From Candidatus Wallbacteria bacterium (GTDB lineage Bacteria > Muiribacteriota > UBA6191 > JACPRK01), in assembly GCA_016213845.1 (NCBI GenBank), contig JACQZN010000038.1, positions 1 through 38,730 of the forward strand: 38,730 nucleotides of DNA, written 5' to 3'. Below, one piece after another: positions 14,828 through 23,700 of the stretch (position 1 is its first letter; every line of letters begins with the position of its first letter). The notes beneath the pieces are model-generated. The model had not been told where the DNA came from. It did no database searches and was given only the letters and a program-made list of their open reading frames with translations. The position numbers and the translations under genes are program-made.

Positions 14828-15883
14828 ATGAGCAGCCACGAGTTCGACCCCAATGCGGCGGCGGTTCCGGGTTCGGGAATCTTCGGGTTACCGTTCGCTC
14901 CCGAAGAGGCTGCACTGGTGCTGGTGCCCGTCCCGTGGGAGGCGACCACTTCCTATGGCGGCGGCACTTCTGAGGGGCCGGCCGCCATCCTCGATGCCAG
15001 CAAGCAGGTCGACCTCTTCGACCTCGAGCTCCCTTCCGCCTTCCGCGCCGGGATCGCCATGCTCCCGGAACAGGATGACTTCCACGTCTGGAACGACGAA
15101 GCCAAGCACCTGGCCGCCCAGATCATCGAGGCCGGCGGCGCCCAGCCCGACGACCCGGAGCTGGGGCGCGCGCTCGAACGGGTCAACGAGCTCTCCGCGC
15201 GCGTCAACGAGGCCGTCGCCGCGCTTGCGGACGAGTGGCTGGACGCCGGCAAGGTCGTCGGCGTCGTCGGCGGCGATCACTCCAGCCCGCTCGGCGCCAT
15301 CCAGGCCGTCGCACGGCGCACGCCCGAGCTCGGCATCCTGCACCTGGACGCCCATTCCGATACGCGCAAGGCCTACGAGGGCTTCACCTACTCCCACGCT
15401 TCCATCATGGAAAATGTCCTGCGGTTGGTCCCCCAGGTCACCAGTCTCGTGCAGGTCGGCATCCGCGATTTCTGCCAGGAGGAGTTCGACCGCATGAGCG
15501 CCCACCGCGACAGGCTCCACGTCTTCTTCGACGCCAGCCTGGCCGAGGCCCGCTTCACCGGCACACCGTGGGGCCGGCTGGTCGACGGCATGATCCACGA
15601 GCTGCCGCAGGATGTGTGGCTCTCCTTCGACATCGACGGCCTAGACCCGTCCCTCTGCCCTCACACGGGCACGCCGGTGCCGGGCGGCCTGTCCTTTCAG
15701 GAAGCCTGTTTCCTGGTTCGAGCCGTGGCGCGCTCGGGCCGCCGCATCGTCGGTTTCGACCTCTGCGAAGTGGCCCCCGGGGACGGCCCCGACGAGTGGG
15801 ACGCCAACGTCGGCGCGCGTCTGCTGTACAAGATGGCCATCTGGACCCTGGCCAGCCATGGAAAAGCCGAAGCAGGTTCGTGA
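14828..15883 (+). CDS. speB: Agmatinase/arginase (ureohydrolase) family protein
   Basis: The 351-aa protein has all the manganese-binding signatures of ureohydrolases: GGDHS (~148-152), LHLDAHSDTR (~171-180) and SFDIDGLDPSLCPHTGTPVPGG (~266-287, with Asp-X-Asp and the loop that closes on the guanidinium substrate). It hydrolyses a guanidino compound to urea plus an amine. Agmatine to putrescine is the likeliest reading, but arginase or formimidoylglutamase activity cannot be separated by eye. At 351 aa it is longer than typical SpeB (~305), with an insert near residues 70-115 (DDFHVWNDEAKHLAAQII). Putrescine would be a substrate for the SpeE-like enzyme elsewhere in this window, though the genes are not adjacent. 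Confidence 0.88.
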   Translation: MSSHEFDPNAAAVPGSGIFGLPFAPEEAALVLVPVPWEATTSYGGGTSEGPAAILDASKQVDLFDLELPSAFRAGIAMLPEQDDFHVWNDEAKHLAAQIIEAGGAQPDDPELGRALERVNELSARVNEAVAALADEWLDAGKVVGVVGGDHSSPLGAIQAVARRTPELGILHLDAHSDTRKAYEGFTYSHASIMENVLRLVPQVTSLVQVGIRDFCQEEFDRMSAHRDRLHVFFDASLAEARFTGTPWGRLVDGMIHELPQDVWLSFDIDGLDPSLCPHTGTPVPGGLSFQEACFLVRAVARSGRRIVGFDLCEVAPGDGPDEWDANVGARLLYKMAIWTLASHGKAEAGS

Positions 15884-15972
15884 AACCATGACGGGTCGGC
15901 GTCCGTAGTAGTTCGTGGCGCATGAGCGCAAATCCTCCGCTTACGAGAACAGAGAGCATAGGAGAGGCCACC

Positions 15973-18588
15973 GTGAATCCTGCCCAGCCCTTCACCCGCT
16001 TCGCTTTCCGCCACGTCGCCCTGGCCGCGGCCGTGCTGACCGCCGGTCTACTTCCCTGGCCTGCCTTCGCGGGCGATCCCGACGAAGAGGATGCCGCCGC
16101 GCTCGAAGAAGGCGTGGGCAAGCCGGATGCCGGCAAACCGCCGCGCGCCAGCAACCCCGACGACTTCGACTTCGGCGACCTCCGCGAGCGCACCCCCCAG
16201 CCCCCGGTGCAGCCCGCCGATCGCCAGCAGCAGACCGGCGACGACAAGCCGAAGCCCAAGAAGGAGTACGACAAGGTCGACTGGGGCAACCAGGACGGCC
16301 CCTCCGAAGCGCGCGAGAAGCTGGCCGAGGTCATCGGCACCAGCCGCGTCGGCTTCGACCGCGAGACCCTGGCGCGCGCCAGCTACCGCGATCTGCAGCT
16401 CTTGAAGACCTGGTTCGGCCAGGTGCGCGAAGTCGCACCCGACTTCATCAAGAACACCGAGCACGCCCGCAAGAAGATGAAGGGTGACCTGGCGTCGCAG
16501 ACCAACTACTCGCTCTACAAGGCCCGCACGGAGGGCGTGGGCGACAACCAGGACGACAAGGACGACTTCCGCGTCGTGTCGAGCTTCCTGCGCTTTACTC
16601 GCGACCAGCAGCCGCAGTCCCCGCTCCTCAAGAACGTCTCCGAGCACCTCCGTGACCTCATCGTCGCCTCTGGCCCGGCCTACAAGGTGCCGATCAAGCC
16701 CGAGGAAGCGCTGGACCCCGACGTGCTCGCCAAGAAGTTCGAGCGTGACCTGGACAAGGGCGCGCTGCAGTACCCGGCCATCTATCTGCAGGCCCTGATG
16801 ATCGACAACCGCGCCTTCGAGGCGGCGATGCACCTGAGCCAGACTCCCGACGAGATCCTCGGCTTCCTGAATCAGCCCGCCACGCGCTCCCGGTTCGACG
16901 ATGGCTCCGATCGCTCGCAGCAGCCTGGCGGTAACGAGCCGGCCGAGCTGGCCACCGCCCGTCGCGACGCCGCGGCTGCATCCGACCGTGTGGCGCAGGC
17001 CGAGCGAGGCCTGGTCGAGGCGACCCAAGGCCTGCCGCGCGGCGCCGGCCGGTGGACTCGCGAGGCGCTCTTGAACGCGATGATCCAGGACCCGAAGATC
17101 GACGGCGCGAAGATTGCCGCCGCGGCCCAGAAGCTGGCCGACGCCCGCAAGCAGGAGGCGATGTCCCGACGGGACCTGGGCCGCATGCAGCAGGACCTCT
17201 CGGCGTCTCGCGAGGGTGGCGCAACTCTGGCCCGCCGCTACGAGCAGCTGGCGCAGGTCCTCGGCAAGACTCCCGAGGGCGTCGAGCTGAAGGGCAACCT
17301 GGCCAAGCACCGCGAAGTCATCGAGAAGCGGCTCCAGGAGTCGAATCCGGACGCCATCTCTCGCGCCATCTTCGAGGCCCGCCGCGACCCGGTGAAGGTC
17401 GCCCAGCTCGTGAAGGAGGCCGACCGGACCGAGAAGGCCGTCCACTACCAGGTCACCGCCGAGGACAGCATGAAGAAGCTGGCCGCCCAGAAGACCGCGC
17501 TCACCCAGGCCGCCGAGGGTATCAAGCTGACGAGAGGTGCCCCCGCCGACCTGCAGGCCGAGGTCGACAAGATCAAGGCGGACCTGGCGGCCCAGACTTC
17601 CGCTACGTGGGAAGCTGCGTTCTGGGAGGAGCGCGGGGCCGCCGCCGTGCGCACCAAGGCCGATGCGCTTTCCAAGGACCTGGCCGCCATCGGCGATCGC
17701 ATGAAGGCGCTCACCTCGCGCAGCCAGCAGGTGGCCGATCGCGAGCGGACGGAGCAGCAGATCAACCAGGCCCAGCGCACCCGGTTCCAGGAGGACCTGG
17801 CCGCGACGGATTCGACCGAGGTCACGCTGGCCTCACCGGTCCCCGGCAAGGTGAAGCCGCACGTGACTCGCGGAGTGCTGGTTCTGGACCGCCAGGGCAA
17901 CCGCGTGGGCGCTCTGCCGTCCGCAGAGAAGGCCGACATCGTTGGCGCCCTTCTGCAGTCGGCCGACGCCTCCAGCGCCGTGCGCGCCTTCCGGATCAAG
18001 ATCCCCGAAAAGTTCCGCAAGATGAAGCGAGTCGAAGAGGGATTCGTCCCTTCGCAGCACTTCGGGCCGGTCGATGCGGATGCAATGTCCGCCGCGCTGG
18101 CCGCTGCCAAGCCCGAAGCCGAGACCGGGGCTGGCGACGAGCCGGGCGGCGGCGAGGGTACTCCCAGCCCCGATCAGGAGAAGGATCGTCTGCTGGCCGA
18201 GGCTTCAGCCCAGTTCTGGAGCCGCCTGCAGATGGCATCAGCGGACCTGGAGCGGGGTATCGTGAAGTACGTGATGGAGGTCACCGACCGCACGTGGCCG
18301 GCCAACAACGCATGCCGCTTCAAGGACGTCACGCTCAAGCGGATGCGCGATGCGCTCGACAAGTACGACAAGGCCGTCCCCGGCAGCGTCGACCGCGCGG
18401 CCTACGAGCAGCTGGCCCGGATGGAGAACTCCAAGGAGCTCTCCAACTCGAACCTCGAGAAGGAGGCCGCGGCCTATGGCAAGGAGCAGCTCAAGAAGCT
18501 CGAGGCGTCGGTCAAGGACGGCTCGGTGACCAAGCCGCCCAGCTTCTACCGCTGGGGCGTCCCGATGAGCGTCATCGAGGCGCGCTGA
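15973..18588 (+). CDS. Large secreted coiled-coil protein, function unknown
   Basis: I choose GTG 15973 because AGGAGAGG lies just upstream and the protein then begins with a convincing signal peptide (NPAQPFTRFAFRHVALAAAVLTAGLLPWPAFA, cut before GDPDEED). An upstream ATG at 15922 adds 17 residues and spoils it. The 871-aa product is exported and has an acidic Pro/Asp-rich N-terminal stretch. It then has a globular helical part (to ~310), a long Ala/Glu/Arg/Gln coiled coil (~320-620), a small beta region (VTLASPVPGKVKPHVTRG, ~620-700) and a helical C-terminal domain with one cysteine in NNACRFKDVT. I recognise no family. A periplasmic scaffold or envelope structural role is a guess. A GC-rich hairpin follows the stop. 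Confidence 0.85.
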   Translation: MNPAQPFTRFAFRHVALAAAVLTAGLLPWPAFAGDPDEEDAAALEEGVGKPDAGKPPRASNPDDFDFGDLRERTPQPPVQPADRQQQTGDDKPKPKKEYDKVDWGNQDGPSEAREKLAEVIGTSRVGFDRETLARASYRDLQLLKTWFGQVREVAPDFIKNTEHARKKMKGDLASQTNYSLYKARTEGVGDNQDDKDDFRVVSSFLRFTRDQQPQSPLLKNVSEHLRDLIVASGPAYKVPIKPEEALDPDVLAKKFERDLDKGALQYPAIYLQALMIDNRAFEAAMHLSQTPDEILGFLNQPATRSRFDDGSDRSQQPGGNEPAELATARRDAAAASDRVAQAERGLVEATQGLPRGAGRWTREALLNAMIQDPKIDGAKIAAAAQKLADARKQEAMSRRDLGRMQQDLSASREGGATLARRYEQLAQVLGKTPEGVELKGNLAKHREVIEKRLQESNPDAISRAIFEARRDPVKVAQLVKEADRTEKAVHYQVTAEDSMKKLAAQKTALTQAAEGIKLTRGAPADLQAEVDKIKADLAAQTSATWEAAFWEERGAAAVRTKADALSKDLAAIGDRMKALTSRSQQVADRERTEQQINQAQRTRFQEDLAATDSTEVTLASPVPGKVKPHVTRGVLVLDRQGNRVGALPSAEKADIVGALLQSADASSAVRAFRIKIPEKFRKMKRVEEGFVPSQHFGPVDADAMSAALAAAKPEAETGAGDEPGGGEGTPSPDQEKDRLLAEASAQFWSRLQMASADLERGIVKYVMEVTDRTWPANNACRFKDVTLKRMRDALDKYDKAVPGSVDRAAYEQLARMENSKELSNSNLEKEAAAYGKEQLKKLEASVKDGSVTKPPSFYRWGVPMSVIEAR

Positions 18589-18626
18589 GCGCCTCTCGAG
18601 GCAAGCTAGTCCTCATCGTCCAGAAG

Positions 18627-18656
18627 AAGGCCCGGGCCCCCGAAGGCCCGGGCCTT
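18627..18656 (+). terminator. GC-rich hairpin after the coiled-coil gene
   Basis: The arms AAGGCCCGGGCC (18627-18638) and GGCCCGGGCCTT (18645-18656) are perfect 12-bp inverted repeats with a 6-nt loop, starting 39 nt after the stop codon. There is no U tract, so it is either a Rho-independent terminator of the U-less type or a 3'-end stabiliser. Confidence 0.6.
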
Positions 18657-18685
18657 CGCGCCGTCCGGCGGCCCGGAGCATGGCG

Positions 18686-18691
18686 TACACT
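18686..18691 (+). promoter_or_regulatory. -10 box 8 nt before the ferric-reductase/rhodanese start
   Basis: TACACT at 18686-18691 is followed by 8 nt and the GTG at 18700. No Shine-Dalgarno sequence lies between them, so a leaderless message is predicted. Confidence 0.45.
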
Positions 18692-18699
18692 GGGCGTGC

Positions 18700-19944
18700 G
18701 TGAGGCTCATGAGGGGAGAGAGTAAGCAGGCTGCCGCAATGGCGGGGTGGCTGCTTGCAGCTTGTGCGGCGAGCCTGCCGATGCTGGCCTGGATCGCGGA
18801 GCTCGGCGATCCCTGGTATCCGCTCACCCAGCCCGCGCCGCCGGGGCAATCGGCCTACCTGGCCTCCCGGCTGGTGGCCCTCTACGCCTTGATGCTGCTC
18901 TGGCTGCAGGTGCTGGCCGGACTGCTGATCCACCGGCTTCGGTTGCCCCAGGTTCGCATGGAGCTGGTGATCGCCTGGCACGTGCCGCAGGGCCTGGCCG
19001 TGCTCGCGTTTGCCATGTTGCACCCGCTGCTCTTCTGGCTCGGCATCGGGCTCAGGACAGGAAAGACCGATTGGGGACATTGGCTGGCTCCGACCTTTTC
19101 GAACGGTTACTACCAGTCGATGCAGTCCCTGGGAAGGCTCGGGTTGGCGCTTCTGGTCCTGGGTACGCTGGGTGCAGCCCTGGCGCGCCGGCTGGGGCTC
19201 AGGCGGTCAGCTTCTTGGATCCACCGGCTGAACCTGATCACGTTCGCTCTGGCGCTGGTGCACGGCGCCAGCATCGGCGGCGAGACTCGCTCGGGCCTGA
19301 TCCTCTCGCTGCTTACGGTGATGGCGATGACGGTCGCTGCCGGCCTGGTCGATCGGGTGAAGCATGCGCTCGGGACCGGAGACGCGGCGCCCGGGTTGTC
19401 AGCCCAGCCCGCATTCCAAAACCCTCGACGTATCTGTCGAGTCCTGTTTCTGGCGGAGGCCTTCGTCCTGTTCGTCGCGCTCGTACCCGTCATCGCCAAC
19501 CTGGCCGGCGCCGGCAGCCAGGCCGTCTCGACGATCCCGTCCCCGGAGCTGGCCCGCTCGATCCTGGACGGCCCCAGGGTTGCCGTGATCGACGTGCGGG
19601 AGCCCGAGGAGTTTGCAGAGGAGCACATCCCCGGCGCCACCTGCTTCCCGGTCCGAAATCTCGACCAGGTTGCACCGTCGCTGGTGAGCGGCGCTGGTCG
19701 GGTCGTTCTCTACTGCCTCAAGGACTTCCGCGGATTCGAGGGCGTGCGACGCATTCGACGCTACTTCCCTCGAGCCGAGCTCATCGACGGTTATGGCCTC
19801 ACCCGATGGAAAGCCAGCGGCTTCCCCACAACCGGCGAGCTCGCCCTCCCCGACGACTCCGCGGCCCTCGATGCTCTACGCGCTCAGGTAGCTGTCGCAG
19901 CGGCGGCTCCCGAGCCTACTTCGCGACCCGGAACCCGACGTTGA
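18700..19944 (+). CDS. Ferric-reductase-like haem membrane protein fused to a rhodanese domain
   Basis: The 414-aa protein has six to seven hydrophobic helices followed by a cytosolic or periplasmic rhodanese module. The membrane part carries histidine pairs H94/H108 (WHVPQG...LHPLLFW) and H175/H188 (IHRLNL...VHGAS). This spacing of 13 and 12 residues is that of the bis-haem ferric-reductase/MsrQ superfamily. The C-terminal rhodanese (~287-400) has VIDVREPEEFAEEHIPGA and a putative catalytic C339 in YCLKDFRG, though the loop is not the canonical CxxGxR. A combination of transmembrane electron transfer with sulfur or persulfide chemistry is implied. I do not know this fusion as a named family. 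GTG 18700 follows a -10 box. The 3' end overlaps the convergent SUMF1 gene by 29 bp. Confidence 0.82.
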   Translation: MRLMRGESKQAAAMAGWLLAACAASLPMLAWIAELGDPWYPLTQPAPPGQSAYLASRLVALYALMLLWLQVLAGLLIHRLRLPQVRMELVIAWHVPQGLAVLAFAMLHPLLFWLGIGLRTGKTDWGHWLAPTFSNGYYQSMQSLGRLGLALLVLGTLGAALARRLGLRRSASWIHRLNLITFALALVHGASIGGETRSGLILSLLTVMAMTVAAGLVDRVKHALGTGDAAPGLSAQPAFQNPRRICRVLFLAEAFVLFVALVPVIANLAGAGSQAVSTIPSPELARSILDGPRVAVIDVREPEEFAEEHIPGATCFPVRNLDQVAPSLVSGAGRVVLYCLKDFRGFEGVRRIRRYFPRAELIDGYGLTRWKASGFPTTGELALPDDSAALDALRAQVAVAAAAPEPTSRPGTRR

Positions 19945-20731
19945 AGTAGTTGAACGTGGGAAAGCTCCGCGCGAAGTCTCGGCGCGAGGCCCGCACCAGG
20001 GACGGTGCGCTGGCCCAGCTCCCGCCGCGCAACACGCGCAGGCTGCCCTTCGACGGTCCCTTGGGATCGCGGGCGGGGCCCGTCAGGTAGTATTCGGGAT
20101 CGAATCGGTCCGCCACCCACTCGGCCACGTTGCCGGCCATGTCCAGGCAGCCCCATGGCGAGGCGCCGTCCGGAAGCCGTCCGACCGGCGAGGCCCACTC
20201 GAAGCCGTCCGATCCCCTGGAGGTCCCTGCGCAGTTGGCGCGCCAGTCTCCGTCCCAGCCAGCGGGTTCGTTCCCCCACGGGTAGAGCCTTCCGTCGTCT
20301 CCTCGCGCCGCGTACTCCCATTCCGCCTCGGTCGGCAATCGCAGTCCCGCCCAGTTGCAGTAGGCCTCGGCATCTTCGAAGGTGACGCCGAAGACTGGGT
20401 AGTCGTCGCGGTCGCACCAGTCGGGCCGAGCGGGTTGGGGGTGTCGAGCTTGCTTGCAGAACTGGATGTACTGCTCCCAGGTCACCTCGGTCAGCCCGAT
20501 GTGGTAGGGCGAAAGCACCACCTCGTGCACGGGCTGTTCGTGCGGGGCACCGCGCTCGTCGCCCATCCGGAACTTGCCGCCCGGGATGTAGACGAGCACG
20601 CTTCCGTCGCGGGGATTGCGGAACTCCTCGCCCTGCTGATAGGCCTTGGCATAAGAGGTCGTGACGGGGGATTGAGCCATCGCCGGCGCCGCGGCCAACC
20701 ATGCCGCCAGGAGCAACCAGACCGCTTGCAT
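19916..20731 (-). CDS. Exported SUMF1/formylglycine-generating-enzyme-like protein without catalytic cysteines
   Basis: The 271-aa protein has a signal peptide (MQAVWLLLAAWLAAAPAMAQ) and a full SUMF1 domain. Landmarks are VYIPGGKFRMGDERG, HEVVLSPYHIGLTEVTWEQYI, YPVFGVTFEDAEAYCNWAG, RLPTEAEWEYAARG, YPWGNE, DMAGNVAEWVADRF, LRGGSW and the terminal VGFRVAK. True formylglycine-generating enzymes carry cysteines between the GGSW and GFR motifs. This protein has none there, so it is probably a binding or structural SUMF1 fold like those associated with bacterial kinases. Its start overlaps the stop of the upstream kinase gene by one base (TGATG), so translation is coupled. The ATG at 20731 is preferred over longer frames that run antisense inside the kinase gene. 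Confidence 0.9.
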   Translation of the reverse strand: MQAVWLLLAAWLAAAPAMAQSPVTTSYAKAYQQGEEFRNPRDGSVLVYIPGGKFRMGDERGAPHEQPVHEVVLSPYHIGLTEVTWEQYIQFCKQARHPQPARPDWCDRDDYPVFGVTFEDAEAYCNWAGLRLPTEAEWEYAARGDDGRLYPWGNEPAGWDGDWRANCAGTSRGSDGFEWASPVGRLPDGASPWGCLDMAGNVAEWVADRFDPEYYLTGPARDPKGPSKGSLRVLRGGSWASAPSLVRASRRDFARSFPTFNYFNVGFRVAK

Positions 20732-23700
20732 CAGAAGCCGCTTCTGACCGCGCGAACGGCGGCCACACCGGCGCCAAAGGCTGCCGTCGACAAGGCCAGC
20801 CCGCACAGCGCTGCCGCCAACCGCCAGCGCTCGCCCTTCGGGTCCTTTCGAGCCATCGCAAATCGAGTGAGGCCCGCAAGCCACTTGCCGGCCAGATAGC
20901 CCGCAGCGGCCATCGCCACCCAGGCCGCCAGGCCGCGCTTCGTGAACGGGTCCAGTCCCGGCACGGGTACGCCCAGGAAGGGCATCAGCTCGGGCAAGAG
21001 CAAGAACGCGCCGGGCACCAGTGTCGCCATTCCCCACCGCCAGATCGCTTCGTCCAGGTTTGCGCGGGCGTTCATCGCGACGCGGCGAACCAAAGAGTGC
21101 GGGTCCGTGGCGGCGAAGACGCGCGCGACGGGAGTGAGCGCCAGGCGGTGGTCGACGGCGTCACGCTCCTTGGAGCGCTCCAGCCCCTGATCCAGCCGGA
21201 TGACGAGCTCCTCGGCCCAGCGGTGATTCTGCTTTCTCAGCCACGCCACGAGCTCCAGGGCGCGGTCCACCTGGTCGGCCTCGCCGACACGCGAGAGTAC
21301 GAACTTCTCCAGCTCGCGAGACTGGTTCGAGACGGCGTCCCGGAGCCAAGGAATCTCTTGCATCTTTTGAGCCTTGAGAAAGCCGCTGATTGCTTCGCTC
21401 TGGGCTTGCAGCTCCTCTGCCTTCCCGTCCAGCGCCAGCTGCGTAAGGTGCGCCTGGAGCGCGGCCAGGATGTCGGCCACCGCCGAGTGGAGCGGCACCA
21501 GCGGCACCAGCAGGAAGAAGGTCCGCCGGTAGGCGTCGAAATCTCCGCGCTCCCGCAGCGCCGCGATCGCTTCACGGGCGGCGGCCTGGAACTTCTCCTC
21601 TCGCGCGGCCTGGATCAGCGGGCCGACCTCGGGATGGTCACTGATGCCCTTGGCCTGGGCAGCCAGATCCAGGAGAGGCTGGGCCCGGTCGTGCATCGGC
21701 CCTCGCAAAACCGTTTGCAGAACGGCCCAGAGCTGCTTGACGAAGCCCTGCGCCAGCACGTGCCGCGGACACCACGCGTGCAGCCTCATCCAGGCAGCTA
21801 TCGCCCGGGCGACTTCCTGCTGCTGCTCCTCGGTGAGCGACTGGTTCGACGCGGACGGATCATAGTTCGACAACCTCGCCGAGAACGTGCGGTCGAAGGC
21901 GGCGGCCAGCGCGGCCACTCGCGGGTCCTCGTCGAGCTTGGCCTCGGGCAGACCCAGAAGCGCCATCGCGTCCGAGAACTGCTCGGGCTGCTCCAGCATC
22001 GAGACGATGGTGTCGATGAAACCGTCCTCGTAGCCGTCCAGCATGTTCGCGAAGAGCGGCGAAAGGTCGGGCCGGATGTGCGAGAGCTCCTCCTGCAGCC
22101 GGCGCCCCCAGTGGCACCCGCCCGCGATGCGCCCCGACTTCAGCTCCCCGCCCAGCCTCTTGCGAAAGGCGCGCAGGGTCGCCGGCAGCGACGACAGCTC
22201 CGGGCAGAGGCCGATCAGCGCCGACAGGTCCCGATAGATCTGATCGGGTTTGCCGCCCGTGTCGCACTGCTTCTGCAGCGCCGTGGCTCGCTCCTGCAAG
22301 GCTGAGCTCCTGAGACCGGACAGTGTCTCGTTGGCCCCGCGGATAGGCCAGGCGACGCCCATCAACGCGTCCACCAGATGGTCCGATCTGTCGAACTGCG
22401 CCTTGCGCAGCAATCCCTGAATTCGCTCCAGCGCCAGCTTGAAGAGCGTCTGGCCTTCCTGAGCCAGCATCTCCAGGTCCGCCATCTGCGCCAGCGCCCG
22501 CGCCAGCGTGCCCGACGGATCGTCTCCCTCCAGCGCTGTCTGCACTTCCTCGAGCAGCGAACGGCGATGGGCGACCAGAACCGCGGCCCAGCGAGACTTC
22601 CACTGTCCCGAGGCGTCCAACGCTACCAGTTCGGAGAACGGCCGCCGCAAGTCCCGGAACTTCGCCGTCGCCCCGGTCGATAACAACCGCTGTGCCAGCT
22701 CCAGCGCCGCGCCCTGGCATTTGTCCCGCCATTCGGGCGGCCCATCTGCTCCCATCGCCTCCTGCGCCAGCGCCAGCGCCTCCCCAGGGTCCGTATCCCA
22801 GAGCGCCGGGTTCGTCATCAGTGGAACCGCTCGCCCCCGGATCATCTCCAGGAGCCGCGGTTCGCAGGTGGCGAAGCCGCCCTCGGGCACGGCATCGACC
22901 GAGGCCTCCTCTCCCTGGAGCTCGCAGATGGCGTGGCCGATCCATGCGAAGTCGAGAGTCAGCTCGTCGTCCATCGAGGCCGACTCGCCCACCACGGTGG
23001 TCGACTCCAGCATCGCCTTGGCCCTCGGCGCCAGCTCCGGCCACGGGAATGGCGATGGCAAGTCGGAGGAGGAAAGCACGCCGCCGTTCAGCCTCATCAA
23101 CCTCTGGGTCGGGGCACCCGCCAGATCCTCTTCCGTGACGTCTGCCTGCACGGGCGGTGGCTTGACGAACGCCCGCTCTTCGTGACGCTCCAACTTCGCC
23201 ACGATGACCAGGAATCCTGCCCGGTCGCCCATCCCCGAACATTCGGCGCACTCGGACTCGCCGGCGCCCTTGCACAGGTCGCATAGGGGCGCGTCCTCAC
23301 CCTGGCACGCCGTGCAGAGGGCCGTGCCTCGCCCCCGGCAATTGAGGCACTTGACCTGCCGGTCCGTGGAGGGAATGCGAAACTCGAAGAGCGGCTTCTG
23401 CGGATTGGGCCTCTCGATTGGGTAGACCGGGTCCCAAGGGTCGATCTCGCCGGGCGAGTCGAACACGGGCTTGGGGAAGCGCTGATTCCGGTAGGGTTCG
23501 AAGCGTTCGACGACCTCGCGCCTTTCGAAGCTGAGGGCGCGGCAGAGGAGGAACGCCGGGTGACGGAAGGCGCTGTCGATCTCGAGCTCCCCTGCGATGC
23601 GTTGAGCAAGCCGGGGCATTCCGGGCAGGGCCTGCGCGGCGATCGAACCGAGCAGCCGGCTTCCGGCCGGCAGGCGCCACTCCACCGAGGGCTGCGGCGT

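Noticed and set aside
20701..22305. Long plus-strand open frame opposite the large kinase
   Set aside because: Shadow of the kinase coding frame. It is Arg/His/Gln-rich and lacks a ribosome-binding site.
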